DNA from: Streptomyces sp. NBC_01485
Lineage (GTDB): Bacteria > Actinomycetota > Actinomycetes > Streptomycetales > Streptomycetaceae
Length of the DNA stretch: 64,000 nt
Assembly (NCBI RefSeq): GCF_036227125.1
Contig: NZ_CP109435.1
Span: forward strand, 186,001-250,000
Reading direction: 5' to 3'
The notes under the pieces were generated by a model, which saw nothing but the letters and a program-made list of their open reading frames with translations, ran no database searches and was not told the origin of the DNA. Shown here in pieces: positions 9,421 to 16,955 of the stretch; position 1 is the stretch's first letter; every line of letters starts with the position of its first letter. The position numbers were made by a program, and so were the translations under genes.

Positions 9421-10707
9421 TCAGGTGCCGCACCTGCGGGTCACGCCCCCGGTCTCGTCGCCCTTGAGGTAGATCGCGCTGACGTAGCCCACCCCGCCCG
9501 CGTTCAACGGCAGTTCGACCCACTTGTCGCTCGTGTAGCCCTCGGCGGAGACGAGTTGGCCGGTCTGCCAGCAGTTCGCCGGGTAACTCTCGTTCGGGTA
9601 GACCTTGCTGACCGCGCCGCAGGTCGTGGAGGCGCAGGAGCGGACGTTGGCCTCCGCCCACGCCGTGACGGTCGTCTGTCCGCCACCACCGCCGCCGTCG
9701 GTCGGCTGGAAGGTCACGTCCACCCAGTCGTTGTCCGTCATGCCCAGGCCGTCCCAGAAGGTGCCGTCGGCCACGTCGATGCCCGCCGGGTTGGCGACCC
9801 TGCGGCCGAACTCGTCCAGGCCGCCGTTGTAGCCCGACTGGTGGGCCGCCTGCGCCTCGGGGGTGCCCTGCGGCAGGTCACGCCACATCTGCCGCTGCGC
9901 GGGCGGGTTCCAGTAGTCGTCCTGGGTGTTCCAGGGACCGACGTCCCACACGGGGGCGGTCTCGCAGCGTCCCGTACGCGCGTAGCACAGCCGTACCTGG
10001 TACTCACGGCTTCCGTCGCCGGCCAGCATCCGCCGGGACGGCAGTGCCACGAAGTGGTCACGCGGCTGGATGACATGGCCGTTGGCCGTGGTCTGCCCGG
10101 TCAGACCCTCACGGGTGGCGAAGAGCCGGTACGTCACGGACGCCGTGGCCGCCGCGCCGTCTCGCGCGCGTGCGGCGGGCCGCACCGGGTCGGCGTGTAC
10201 GGAGACGCCCGAGACGACCGGGGAGGCGGCCTGGCCGCCCAGGAGGGTCAACCGGACCTGGAGGACGGAGACGACTTCCGGCAGCCGCAGCCGACCGGTG
10301 GGGTCGGGGGTGGTCCACTGCGTCCACCGGCCGGGATGGCCACTGCCCCGGACCTCGGTCAGCACCTGCGTCCCCGAGGGCACATCGGCCTGCCGGCGGA
10401 CGGTGAAGACGTCGGCCTGCCGGCCGAGGCTCCGGGCCGGCGCGGTGTACACGGCGAACGCCCGGCCGGGGGCGGACGGTGTGCGCGTGCGGCGGTCGCC
10501 GATGGCGAGAGCGCCGTCCGTGCGGTGGTCGATGTTGTGCTGGTCGGCCGAGGTACTGGCGAGGTCCACCCGCCAGTCGGTGGCCGGCTGTGCGGCGGCG
10601 GGTCTCTCCCCGGCGCCGTCGGCGGCCGCGGCGGTGACGGGCGGCAGCCCGCCCACAACGAGCAGGGCGCACAGGCCCCTTATCAGTCTGCGGGTGGTGG
10701 ATCGCAC
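9421..10707 (-). CDS. Secreted protein with RlpA-like core and C-terminal SH3-like module
   Basis: A 428-residue exported protein with a signal peptide (LIRGLCALLVVGGLPPVTA). Residues ~40-190 are a beta-rich domain without a clear family. Residues ~205-335 contain a double-psi-barrel-like section (CETAPVWDVGPWNTQDDYW, then NPAGIDVADGTFWDGLGM) of the kind found in RlpA-like secreted Streptomyces proteins. A Gly linker leads to an ~80-residue SH3-like domain with Cys pairs that is nearly identical to the end of the M23 protein at 10872, even in DNA. It probably binds the cell wall; enzymatic activity is uncertain. It is transcribed divergently from that M23 gene. Confidence 0.65.
   Translation of the reverse strand: MRSTTRRLIRGLCALLVVGGLPPVTAAAADGAGERPAAAQPATDWRVDLASTSADQHNIDHRTDGALAIGDRRTRTPSAPGRAFAVYTAPARSLGRQADVFTVRRQADVPSGTQVLTEVRGSGHPGRWTQWTTPDPTGRLRLPEVVSVLQVRLTLLGGQAASPVVSGVSVHADPVRPAARARDGAAATASVTYRLFATREGLTGQTTANGHVIQPRDHFVALPSRRMLAGDGSREYQVRLCYARTGRCETAPVWDVGPWNTQDDYWNPPAQRQMWRDLPQGTPEAQAAHQSGYNGGLDEFGRRVANPAGIDVADGTFWDGLGMTDNDWVDVTFQPTDGGGGGGQTTVTAWAEANVRSCASTTCGAVSKVYPNESYPANCWQTGQLVSAEGYTSDKWVELPLNAGGVGYVSAIYLKGDETGGVTRRCGT
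9454..9678 (-). repeat. Inverted repeat arm A (SH3-like module)
   Basis: 225 bp encoding the C-terminal module of the 9421-10707 protein. By hand alignment it differs from arm B (11388-11612, opposite strand) at about 15 positions and has no gaps. Stretches such as the segment coding NESYPANCW are identical. Confidence 0.85.
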
Positions 10708-10787
10708 GACGAATCTCCCCCATCGGGCTCGGAAAGCGTGTAGCTGACGAGGTAGAGCCCTATCGGCCTTGGTCGTGCGCTGTCATT

Positions 10788-10801
10788 CCGGAACGTTCCG
10801 G
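10788..10801. promoter_or_regulatory. 14-bp palindrome in divergent promoter region
   Basis: CCGGAACGTTCCGG is a perfect palindrome in the 164-bp gap between the divergent genes at 10707 (minus) and 10872 (plus). It is placed where one regulator could control both. No cognate regulator was identified. Confidence 0.4.
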
Positions 10802-10871
10802 ATGCCGCCGCCCCGGCGGGCGCCGGTACGTTCCGAGCCGTCCCCCAGCGAACCCTTGGAAAGGAAGTCTC

Positions 10872-11642
10872 TTGCGTCTGTATCCGCGCGCCGGACTCGT
10901 CACGGCGGTCGCCGTGCTGCTGCCCCTGGCGTCGGCGGTGTCCGCCGTCGCCGCGCCGTCCACCACGGCGACCGCGTACTCCGCCTCGTGCCCCACCGCC
11001 GGGGTCGTCACCCAGGGCTACAGCGGCAGCCATGACGGCGTCGACATCGGCAACGCCCTCGGCACGCCCATCTACGCCGTCGGCGCCGGCGAGGTGATCG
11101 CGTCCGGTCCCGCCAGCGGCTACGGGCAGTGGATCCGGATCCTGCACGACGACGGCACGGTGACCGAGTACGGGCACATGTACCAGCGGGACGTCGTCGT
11201 CGGCCAGCACGTCCAGGCCGGACAGCGCATCGCCCTGATGGGCAGCGAGGGCGAGGCGACCGGGCCGCACCTGCACCTGCGCGTCAGGATCGGTACGTCC
11301 ACCACGGTCCGCGGCATCGACCCGGTGCCGTACCTGCGCGACCGCGGGGTGAATCTGCCCTGCACGCCGGGCGGGGGCGGCGGACAGCAGACCACGGTGA
11401 CCGCCTGGGCGGAGGCCAATGTCCGCTCCTGTGCCGCTACGACCTGCGGCGCGGTCAGCAAGGTCTATCCGAACGAGAGTTACCCGGCGAACTGCTGGAA
11501 GACCGGCCAACTCGTCTCCGCCGAGGGCTACAGCAACGACAAGTGGGTCGAACTGCCGTTGAGCGCGGGCGGGGTGGGCTACGTCAGCGCGATCTACCTC
11601 AAGGGCGACGAGAAGGGCAACGTCAGCCGCGAGTGCGGCTGA
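10872..11642 (+). CDS. Secreted M23 zinc metallopeptidase with SH3-like module
   Basis: A 256-residue exported LytM-type endopeptidase likely to cut peptidoglycan cross-bridges. A signal peptide (LVTAVAVLLPLASAVSAVAA) is followed by a canonical catalytic domain: HDGVDIG (first His and Asp zinc ligands), GHMYQ, and HLHLRV (second His motif). The last ~85 residues are the same SH3-like module as in the divergent neighbour. The start is taken as TTG at 10872 because GGAAAGGAAG lies a few bases upstream and the signal peptide begins there. Unlike the 8426 protein, its metal ligands are complete. Confidence 0.85.
   Translation: MRLYPRAGLVTAVAVLLPLASAVSAVAAPSTTATAYSASCPTAGVVTQGYSGSHDGVDIGNALGTPIYAVGAGEVIASGPASGYGQWIRILHDDGTVTEYGHMYQRDVVVGQHVQAGQRIALMGSEGEATGPHLHLRVRIGTSTTVRGIDPVPYLRDRGVNLPCTPGGGGGQQTTVTAWAEANVRSCAATTCGAVSKVYPNESYPANCWKTGQLVSAEGYSNDKWVELPLSAGGVGYVSAIYLKGDEKGNVSRECG
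11388..11612 (+). repeat. Inverted repeat arm B (SH3-like module)
   Basis: 225 bp coding the C-terminal module of the M23 protein, about 93% identical by hand count to arm A on the other strand 1.7 kb away. Confidence 0.85.
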
Positions 11643-11718
11643 CAACGCCCGCGGTCCGGGCGCAGCCCGCCGGTCCGCCGGACCGCCGGTCCCGGCCGCG
11701 CACCACGGCGCGACTGCC

Positions 11719-11760
11719 TCACCCGACCGACATCACCCGACCGACGTCACCCGACCAGCA
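11719..11760 (+). repeat. Three tandem 14-bp repeats
   Basis: Units TCACCCGACCGACA, TCACCCGACCGACG and TCACCCGACCAGCA follow each other without gaps in the leader of the lectin gene. They could be regulator half-sites or only a slippage product. Confidence 0.6.
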
Positions 11761-11797
11761 TCGCTCAACAGACATCACTCATCCGAAGGGAACATCC

Positions 11798-12250
11798 ATG
11801 TCCATGACCGTCTCCACGCTCACCCGCGTCGCGGCGCTCGGCGCCTCCATCGCGGCCTTCGCGTTCCTGCCCGCCACCACGGCCTCGGCGGCGGACGCCG
11901 TCAACACGTTCGCGAACCAGGCGACGAACCGCTGCATCGACGACACCGACCAGGGCTTCCGCACCTGGGACTGCAACGGCTCCAACGCCCAGAACTGGAT
12001 CGTGCACACGTGGAACGACGGCACCGTGCAGCTGAAGAACGCCAACACCAACCGCTGCATGTACGACAGCGACCAGGGCTTCAAGACCCTGTCCTGTGAC
12101 TCCAGCGCCAACCAGAGCTGGTACATCCACCACTGGAACGACGGCACGATCGAAATCAAGAACCAGTCGACCAGCCGCTGCATCGACGACAGCAACGTCG
12201 GCTTCCGCACCTTCGGCTGCAACGCCAGCCAGTTCCAGAGCTGGTTCTGA
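11798..12250 (+). CDS. Secreted ricin-type beta-trefoil lectin
   Basis: A 150-residue exported carbohydrate-binding protein. A signal peptide (about residues 1-32, ending TTASAAD) precedes three repeats of ~40 residues. Each repeat starts with NRCID/NRCMYD/SRCIDD and ends with the trefoil signature QxW (QNWIVH, QSWYIH, QSWF). That is the whole protein: a lone lectin domain with no catalytic partner, unlike most actinobacterial trefoils, which are attached to glycoside hydrolases. Start ATG 11798 follows GAAGGGAAC. A strong terminator hairpin comes 36 bp after the stop. Confidence 0.85.
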   Translation: MSMTVSTLTRVAALGASIAAFAFLPATTASAADAVNTFANQATNRCIDDTDQGFRTWDCNGSNAQNWIVHTWNDGTVQLKNANTNRCMYDSDQGFKTLSCDSSANQSWYIHHWNDGTIEIKNQSTSRCIDDSNVGFRTFGCNASQFQSWF

Positions 12251-12286
12251 CACCTGCCGGAGGGCATCCCCCTTCAGCTCCATCCC

Positions 12287-12334
12287 GAACGCGGTCGCCG
12301 CCCCCTCCTGCGGGAGGAGGCGGCGGCCGCGTTC
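12287..12334 (+). terminator. Rho-independent-type hairpin after lectin gene
   Basis: Arms of 16 bases beginning GAACGCGG (12287) and ending CCGCGTTC (12334) pair with one G-U wobble in plus-strand RNA; an inner CCCTCC/GGGAGG extends the stem. Confidence 0.8.
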
Positions 12335-12471
12335 GTGATCCCTGATCCCGTTTCTGGCCCGCTTACCCGCATACTCGCTCGCGGCGGTCCGCGACCAGCG
12401 ACAAGCGATGGATTCCACGCTTCCAGATATGGTGTTTTCATATGCATTCTCGCTGATCATGAGGTTATGCG

Positions 12472-12936
12472 ATGAATTCCCCTCGGAGGGAGGGCCAGGT
12501 GGTCGAGCAGCCCTTGGGGGCTGTCGGGTACGCGGGTGTGCTGCGCGAGCTGCTTCCGATCGCCCTGTGGCGGGAGGACGCGCACGGCCGCATCGTGGAG
12601 TGGTCGCTGGCCGCCCAGGATCTGCTCGGGTTCCGGCCGCAGGACGTACTCGACCGGCCCGCGTCCGCCCTGCTGGTCCCCGAGGGCAACCGTGAGCTGG
12701 CCGACCAGCTCACACATCGCGTCCAGGGCGGGGAAACCGTCGTCGGCACCCTGTCGGTGCGCCACCGCGACGGCCATCAGGTCGCGATGGAGACGTGGAT
12801 CGTGCCGGCCGCCGACGCGCAGGGGCGGCCCGGAGCCCTGCTGATCGCCGTGGAGACCTCCCAGGTCCTGCGCATGCGCGATTCCCTGGCGGCCCTGGAG
12901 AGTTTCTTCGGAGTACTGATGGCCCGACCGCAGTGA
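12472..12936 (+). CDS. Stand-alone PAS domain protein, possibly truncated
   Basis: A 154-residue cytoplasmic protein made of one PAS domain (LPIALWREDAHGRIVEWS, then GFRPQDVLDRPASALLVPE and the C-terminal strands). In Streptomyces such a PAS is usually followed by a second PAS and a SpoIIE/PP2C phosphatase. Here similarity ends at ALESFFG, the linker that normally leads into the next sensor domain, and six residues later there is a stop. It therefore looks like a shortened phosphatase gene, though a free-standing sensor is possible. GAGG sits ~10 bp before the ATG. Confidence 0.65.
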   Translation: MNSPRREGQVVEQPLGAVGYAGVLRELLPIALWREDAHGRIVEWSLAAQDLLGFRPQDVLDRPASALLVPEGNRELADQLTHRVQGGETVVGTLSVRHRDGHQVAMETWIVPAADAQGRPGALLIAVETSQVLRMRDSLAALESFFGVLMARPQ

Positions 12937-12960
12937 CCGTCCGCGACGACCGGCTCCGCG

Positions 12961-12990
12961 GGCATCGGAGAGGGAGGCATCGGAGAGGGA
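12961..12990. repeat. Two tandem 15-bp repeats
   Basis: GGCATCGGAGAGGGA occurs twice in a row (12961-12975, 12976-12990) followed by a degenerate start of a third copy, in the gap between the PAS and PRC-barrel genes. Confidence 0.6.
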
Positions 12991-13170
12991 GGCGTCGGCC
13001 AGGCGTCCTTCGCCGCTCCGTGCCTCGGCAGAGCGCGGCGGCCCGCCGTCGGGGGGCGTCGTTCGGCGTACGGAACGAGTCCGGACGATCCGGCGTGCCC
13101 GCAGCCGTAGCGTGCGTGAAATGACATCGGAGACGCGAATACGGGGTACCCGCGCTTGCGGAGGTTCCTC

Positions 13171-13527
13171 ATGTTCGAGGCTGGCGATATCCGTGAATGG
13201 CGCGGTCACGACGTGGTTGACGCTCAGGGACACAGAATCGGCGCCCTGGAGTCGGTCTACGTGGACACCGGGACCGACAGACCTTGCTTCGCCACGGTGA
13301 CCGTGGGTCTTCCCACCCGTCGCCGCCTGGTGTTCGTGCCACTCCTCGGGGCGACAGTCGGTCCGGGGTATCTGAAGGTCGCCCACAGCAAGAACGCGGT
13401 GAAAAAGGCCCCGGCGATCGACGTCGACGGCGAGCTGCGTGCCCAGGACGAATCGAAGGTCTTCGCACACTACGAACTGGACTATGCGCCGGGTGCCTCA
13501 GGCGAGCGACGCCTTGCCCGCCGCTGA
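13171..13527 (+). CDS. PRC-barrel domain protein
   Basis: A 118-residue cytoplasmic protein with a PRC-barrel fold over residues ~3-75 (IREWRGHDVVDAQGHRIG, LESVYVDTGTDRPCFATV, RRLVFVPL). Such small proteins are frequent in streptomycetes, often in stress-related operons; their biochemical role is not established. Start 13171 (MFEAGD) has GGAGG eight bases upstream. It lies 25 bp before a tiny membrane protein gene in the same direction and is probably co-transcribed with it. Confidence 0.75.
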   Translation: MFEAGDIREWRGHDVVDAQGHRIGALESVYVDTGTDRPCFATVTVGLPTRRRLVFVPLLGATVGPGYLKVAHSKNAVKKAPAIDVDGELRAQDESKVFAHYELDYAPGASGERRLARR

Positions 13528-13552
13528 ACCGTCGAGACCGTCGGGAGAGCCA

Positions 13553-13726
13553 ATGAGCCTGTTTCTGTTCCTGCTCCTCGTGGCCCTCGTCCTGGGCATC
13601 ATCGGGTTCGCGGCCGACGGGCTGTTCTACCTGCTGATCATCGGCGCCCTCATTCTCCTCGCCGATCTCTTCTACGTCGCGATTCGTTTCCGCCGCGGCG
13701 GAGGCAGGCACCGTATGGCCCGGTGA
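13553..13726 (+). CDS. 57-residue hydrophobic membrane protein
   Basis: Almost entirely two adjacent membrane helices (LFLFLLLVALVLGIIGFAAD and LFYLLIIGALILLADLFYV) followed by a short basic tail RFRRGGGRHRMAR. It resembles the small hydrophobic DUF6131-like proteins of actinomycetes, which have no known function. GGGAGAG precedes the ATG. It is too small to be a transporter by itself and probably acts in the membrane near the PRC-barrel protein. Confidence 0.65.
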   Translation: MSLFLFLLLVALVLGIIGFAADGLFYLLIIGALILLADLFYVAIRFRRGGGRHRMAR

Positions 13727-13963
13727 GTGCCTTTGTCCTTGCCCTGAGCGCTCCCCGTCCCTCGCTTTCCGGACCAGACCGTCGCCGTCAACGACCCGGC
13801 GCCGGCACCGGCACCGGATCGCAGGTTTCACTCCGTAGGCGCGTAGGGCCGGCATGGCTGCCGTCACGTTCGAGTCGCCCACTCGCTGCAACCGCCCGAA
13901 CCGGGATGGTGTCACGCCGGGGTCGCGCGAAGCCCCGGACGCTGCGCCAGGCAGGATGGGAGC

Positions 13964-14287
13964 ATGAGCGTAGTCAAGATCAACGTACTGACCGTCCCGG
14001 CGGAGCAACGGGAGACCCTTGAGACGCGGTTCGCCGCCCGAGCGGACGCCGTCGCGAACTCGGACGGCTTCGAGTGGTTCGAGCTCCTGCGCCCGGTCGA
14101 GGGCACCGACACCTACCTCGTCTACACGCGGTGGCGTGACGAGGAGTCGTTCCAGGCGTGGCTCGAAGGCCCGATGAAGGCGGCGCACCAGGGCGGCGAA
14201 CAAGGGGAACGGCCCAAGCCCGCGGCTTCCGCCTCCACCCTCTGGTCCTTCGAGGTGGCACAGCAGACGGCACCGAAGGGCGAGTAG
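13964..14287 (+). CDS. Antibiotic biosynthesis monooxygenase (ABM) family protein
   Basis: A 107-residue ferredoxin-like alpha/beta protein of the ABM/IsdG superfamily: VVKINVLTVPAEQRETLETRF, SDGFEWFELLRPVEGTDTYL, then the TRWRDEESFQAWLEGP helix. Members are cofactor-free monooxygenases or haem-degrading enzymes; the substrate cannot be read from sequence. A terminator hairpin follows 11 bp after the stop, so it is probably a single-gene unit or the end of one. Confidence 0.78.
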   Translation: MSVVKINVLTVPAEQRETLETRFAARADAVANSDGFEWFELLRPVEGTDTYLVYTRWRDEESFQAWLEGPMKAAHQGGEQGERPKPAASASTLWSFEVAQQTAPKGE

Positions 14288-14297
14288 TCCGTCTCGG

Positions 14298-14340
14298 GGC
14301 GGCGGCACCTCCCGTCCGAGCGGCGGAAGGTGCCGTCGCC
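14298..14340 (+). terminator. Hairpin after ABM gene
   Basis: GGCGGCGGCACCT (14298-14310) pairs with AGGTGCCGTCGCC (14328-14340), with one G-U wobble in plus-strand RNA. Confidence 0.7.
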
Positions 14341-14642
14341 CGGTGAGCGCCACCGGGAGCCGGGAGGTCGTGACGCCGGCGAAGCCCGTCATGGTGACGT
14401 CGTGCGCCCGATGCCGATGTGTCGCCGCAGTAGAGCGGCGAACCGAGGACGTCATCAGTGTCCGGGTGCGGGTTGTAGCGGCCCGGCCGGCGTCGATGAG
14501 CGGCGAGTCGTCGCACCCGGCGCGAAGCGCGCCGCGGTGTCCCGGATCTGGTTCACGCCCCCTCGGTCGGCGGGCTCCTGGGTGAAGTGGGCGCGCCCGC
14601 CTCGTTGTGGCCGTCGCCGGAGGCGCGGCGGCAACGCAGGCG
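14341..14642. other. Region without a gene
   Basis: About 300 bp between the terminators of two convergent genes (ABM and chitinase). Nothing recognisable was seen on either strand. Confidence 0.5.
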
Positions 14643-14706
14643 CAACGGCCGTACGACGAAGGCCCGTTCGCGGGGGGAGCGTCGAGCCTTCGCCGTACGG
14701 CCGTTG
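14643..14706 (-). terminator. Long terminator hairpin of the chitinase gene
   Basis: Two 21-base arms (14643-14663 and 14686-14706; outer bases CAACGGCCGTACG and CGTACGGCCGTTG) pair fully on the minus strand, with one U-G wobble, around a 22-base loop, 23 bp past the chitinase stop. Confidence 0.82.
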
Positions 14707-14728
14707 GGGTCGCCCGCGCTAAGGGGTG

Positions 14729-15823
14729 TCAGGGGTGGGCGCCGCCGCTCGTGAACGGCTCGAAGGCGTGGCTGAAGTGCCAGGTGTTCTGGGCGATGCC
14801 GGAGCACGAGTCGGAGCCGCCGGTGCCCACGCAGCCGCCGTTGTCGCGTTGGAGTGCCCAGAAGGAGAGCGTGTTGATCTTCTTGGCCGCGGCCCACTTC
14901 TCCACCGTGTACGCGTCCTGCGTGGTGAAGGTCTCCTCGGGGCCGAAGTCGTCGATGCCGGGCATCTCGATGACGCCGATCATGTTCCACAGCCTCGCGG
15001 GGCTCTTCTTCGGGTAGAGCGCGGCCAGTTGGGCGTGCAGACCGGTGGCGGCCTTCTCGGTGTCGGCCGCCATGTCGTGGGTGGCGCCGTCGTAGTAGTC
15101 GAACGTCATGAGGTTGACGACGTCCACCCGTGCGCCGTTGTCGACGGCGTTCTGCAGCAGGGCCAGACCGTTGGGCTCCAGGCCGGTCGTGGAGGTCGGC
15201 AGGGTGTAGGAGAACTGCACGCTGCGGCCGGTGCGGTCGGCCCAGCGCTGCACCTTCGCGATCGCCTTGTTGCGGCGGTCGATTCCGGCGGCGTTGTTGA
15301 TGGAGTCGCCCTCGACGTCGAGGTCGATCCGGCTCACGCCGTACGTCGTGACGAGGCTCTCGTACACCTTGGCGATGGCGTCGACGTCGGTGCAACTGTC
15401 CGCCAGCTCGGTGCCGGTGGTGTCCGCGGACCAGCCGCCGAAGGACGGGATGACGTTGCCGCCGCGCGCCTGGATCGTGGCGATGTCGCGGCCGAAGGTG
15501 GTCCGGGCGACGGGCTGGCCGGCCTGGCCGTTCCAGTACGCGGTGCACGAGCCCGCCGTGGCCGTCTGGAGGAAGGCCAGCGTGAGGTATTCGTTGCCCG
15601 AGGCGGCGGCGAGCGCGGCCGGGCTCTCGCCGGTCCACGCCTCGAAGTAGGGCGCCGCCACGTGGGCCGGCATGGGCTTGCCGAAGGCCGGGAGTGAGTG
15701 CGGCGCGGCGACCGCATCCCCTCCCCCGAACGCGACAAGCCCGGCGGACACGGCGGTCGCACTCAGGCAGGACAGCAACGTACGCATACGAAGAAGACCA
15801 GGTCGTCTCACTGACGCTCCCAT
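14729..15823 (-). CDS. Secreted GH18 chitinase
   Basis: A 364-residue exported single-domain chitinase that hydrolyses beta-1,4-GlcNAc chains by substrate-assisted catalysis. A signal peptide (about 13-40; [17 protein letters not shown]) is followed by a TIM barrel with FGGWSADT and the DxDxE motif SRIDLDVEGDS; Glu171 is the proton donor and Asp167/Asp169 its partners. VNLMTFDYYD is the usual later barrel strand. No chitin-binding module is attached. The start may be ATG 15787 (MRTLLSC), as the first 12 residues are not needed for export. The promoter carries a DasR-like operator, so repression relieved by GlcNAc-derived signals is expected. Confidence 0.88.
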   Translation of the reverse strand: MGASVRRPGLLRMRTLLSCLSATAVSAGLVAFGGGDAVAAPHSLPAFGKPMPAHVAAPYFEAWTGESPAALAAASGNEYLTLAFLQTATAGSCTAYWNGQAGQPVARTTFGRDIATIQARGGNVIPSFGGWSADTTGTELADSCTDVDAIAKVYESLVTTYGVSRIDLDVEGDSINNAAGIDRRNKAIAKVQRWADRTGRSVQFSYTLPTSTTGLEPNGLALLQNAVDNGARVDVVNLMTFDYYDGATHDMAADTEKAATGLHAQLAALYPKKSPARLWNMIGVIEMPGIDDFGPEETFTTQDAYTVEKWAAAKKINTLSFWALQRDNGGCVGTGGSDSCSGIAQNTWHFSHAFEPFTSGGAHP

Positions 15824-15892
15824 GGGGAAAGGGGCCGAGGGGCCAGGCGGGGACAGCGGAAGGACAGAACTGCGGGGCGAGCAGGAACCATA

Positions 15893-15918
15893 TTTGGACT
15901 AGACCACTTAACTGTCAA
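15893..15918 (-). promoter_or_regulatory. Chitinase promoter with DasR-responsive element (dre)
   Basis: On the minus strand TTGACA (15918-15913) forms a perfect -35. The following 17-base spacer contains AGTGGTCTAGTCCAAA (15908-15893), which matches the DasR consensus ACTGGTCTAGACCACT (quoted from memory) at most positions. The -10 is weak (AAATAT/AATATG). An operator between -35 and -10 is the arrangement known for Streptomyces chitinase promoters. A nearby inverted repeat, TAACTGT (15909-15915) and ACAGTTA (15927-15933), overlaps the -35. Confidence 0.78.
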
Positions 15919-16108
15919 GGTTCTTTACAGTTAGCGGACCGAACTGGAGAACCGCGGAAGGGGAAAGCGTGGGCGCACTGGCCGGGCAGCCGTCCGGCAA
16001 CCCGTTGCTTCCAGGTCACCGCCTCGGCCTGCGCGTACGGCCGGGATCGGGACGGGCCTTGCCATGCCATGCCATGCCACGGAGCAGCAGTCGGCACGGA
16101 GCAGTCCC

Positions 16109-16804
16109 GTCAACGTGGCTCAGTCGGCGCGGGTCAGGCGCGAGGCGTACGTGGGGCCGTGGCTGCCGGAGCCCGTGGACACCAGTGTGGATCCGCAGGT
16201 CGGCGCGGAGCGCGGCGAGGCGCTGGAGCTGGCCGTGCTGCTGGTCCTGGAGAAGCTGAATCCCGTGGAGCGGGCGGCCTACGTGCTGCGGGAGGCGTTC
16301 GACTATCCGTACGACGAGATCGCGGGCATGCTCCAACTGAGCCAGGCCAACACACGGCAGATCGTGAGCCGGGCCCGCAGGCGGCTGTCCACCGAGCGCC
16401 GTGACCCCGTCGGCACCGCGGAGCACCGGCGGCTGCTCGATGCCTTCGTCGCGGCGGCGCAGCACGGAGACGTCGCCGCGCTCGAGCACGTGCTGTCCGC
16501 CGATGTGGTCGCCTGCGCGGACGGGAACGGCATGCGCGGCGTGGCACGGCTGGAGGTCGTGGGGGCCGGGCGCGTGGCCGGGATCAGCGCCTTCGCCAAG
16601 AAGTTCTTCCCCCAGGCCGACTACAGCGTGGCCGAGGCCAACGGCCGGCCCAGCCTTCTCCTGGTCAAGGACGGGGCCGCCGTTGCCTTGGTGAGCGTCA
16701 CCGTGGGACCGGACGGTATCGACGGGCTCTACTGGATCCTGGCACCCGACAAACTGCGAGCGTACGAGCAGTCGACACACGGACTCACCGTCCGGCCGTC
16801 ATAG
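16109..16804 (+). pseudogene. ECF41-type sigma factor remnant lacking sigma2
   Basis: The readable part begins at VNVAQSARVRREAYVGPWLPEPVD, the region just after sigma2 in ECF41/SigJ-like factors. It continues through sigma4 (LNPVERAAYVLREAFDYPYDEIA, QANTRQIVSRARRRL) and the fused SnoaL-like C-terminal domain that normally tunes activity. Sigma2, needed for -10 recognition and core binding, is absent: upstream there is only unrelated sequence with CATGC repeats. An ATG at 16064 is in frame but adds no family sequence. The product could at most be a regulatory fragment. Intact ECF41 factors are ~290-330 residues. Confidence 0.82.
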
Positions 16805-16928
16805 ACCGTGCCGTCGCCATTCGCGGCGACAACGCTCACATCCACAAGACAAGACAGCAGCCAGGTCTTTGACAGCCGCACGCCACGCCACGTGATCGGC
16901 GACTTGCTCGGTATTGCAGGGGGTTGTG

Positions 16929-16940
16929 CAAAACGTTTTG
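16929..16940. promoter_or_regulatory. Perfect CAAAACGTTTTG palindrome (LacI-family-type operator)
   Basis: A 12-bp perfect palindrome with the central CG typical of LacI/PurR-family operators, 15 bp upstream of the truncated permease. It may be left over from the promoter of a gene that has been deleted. Confidence 0.4.
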
Positions 16941-16955
16941 GGTCCTTAGCGTCCG

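Noticed and set aside
16062..16080. CATGC repeats before the sigma factor remnant
   Set aside because: Three short copies only; likely chance or slippage at the deletion edge, no evident function.
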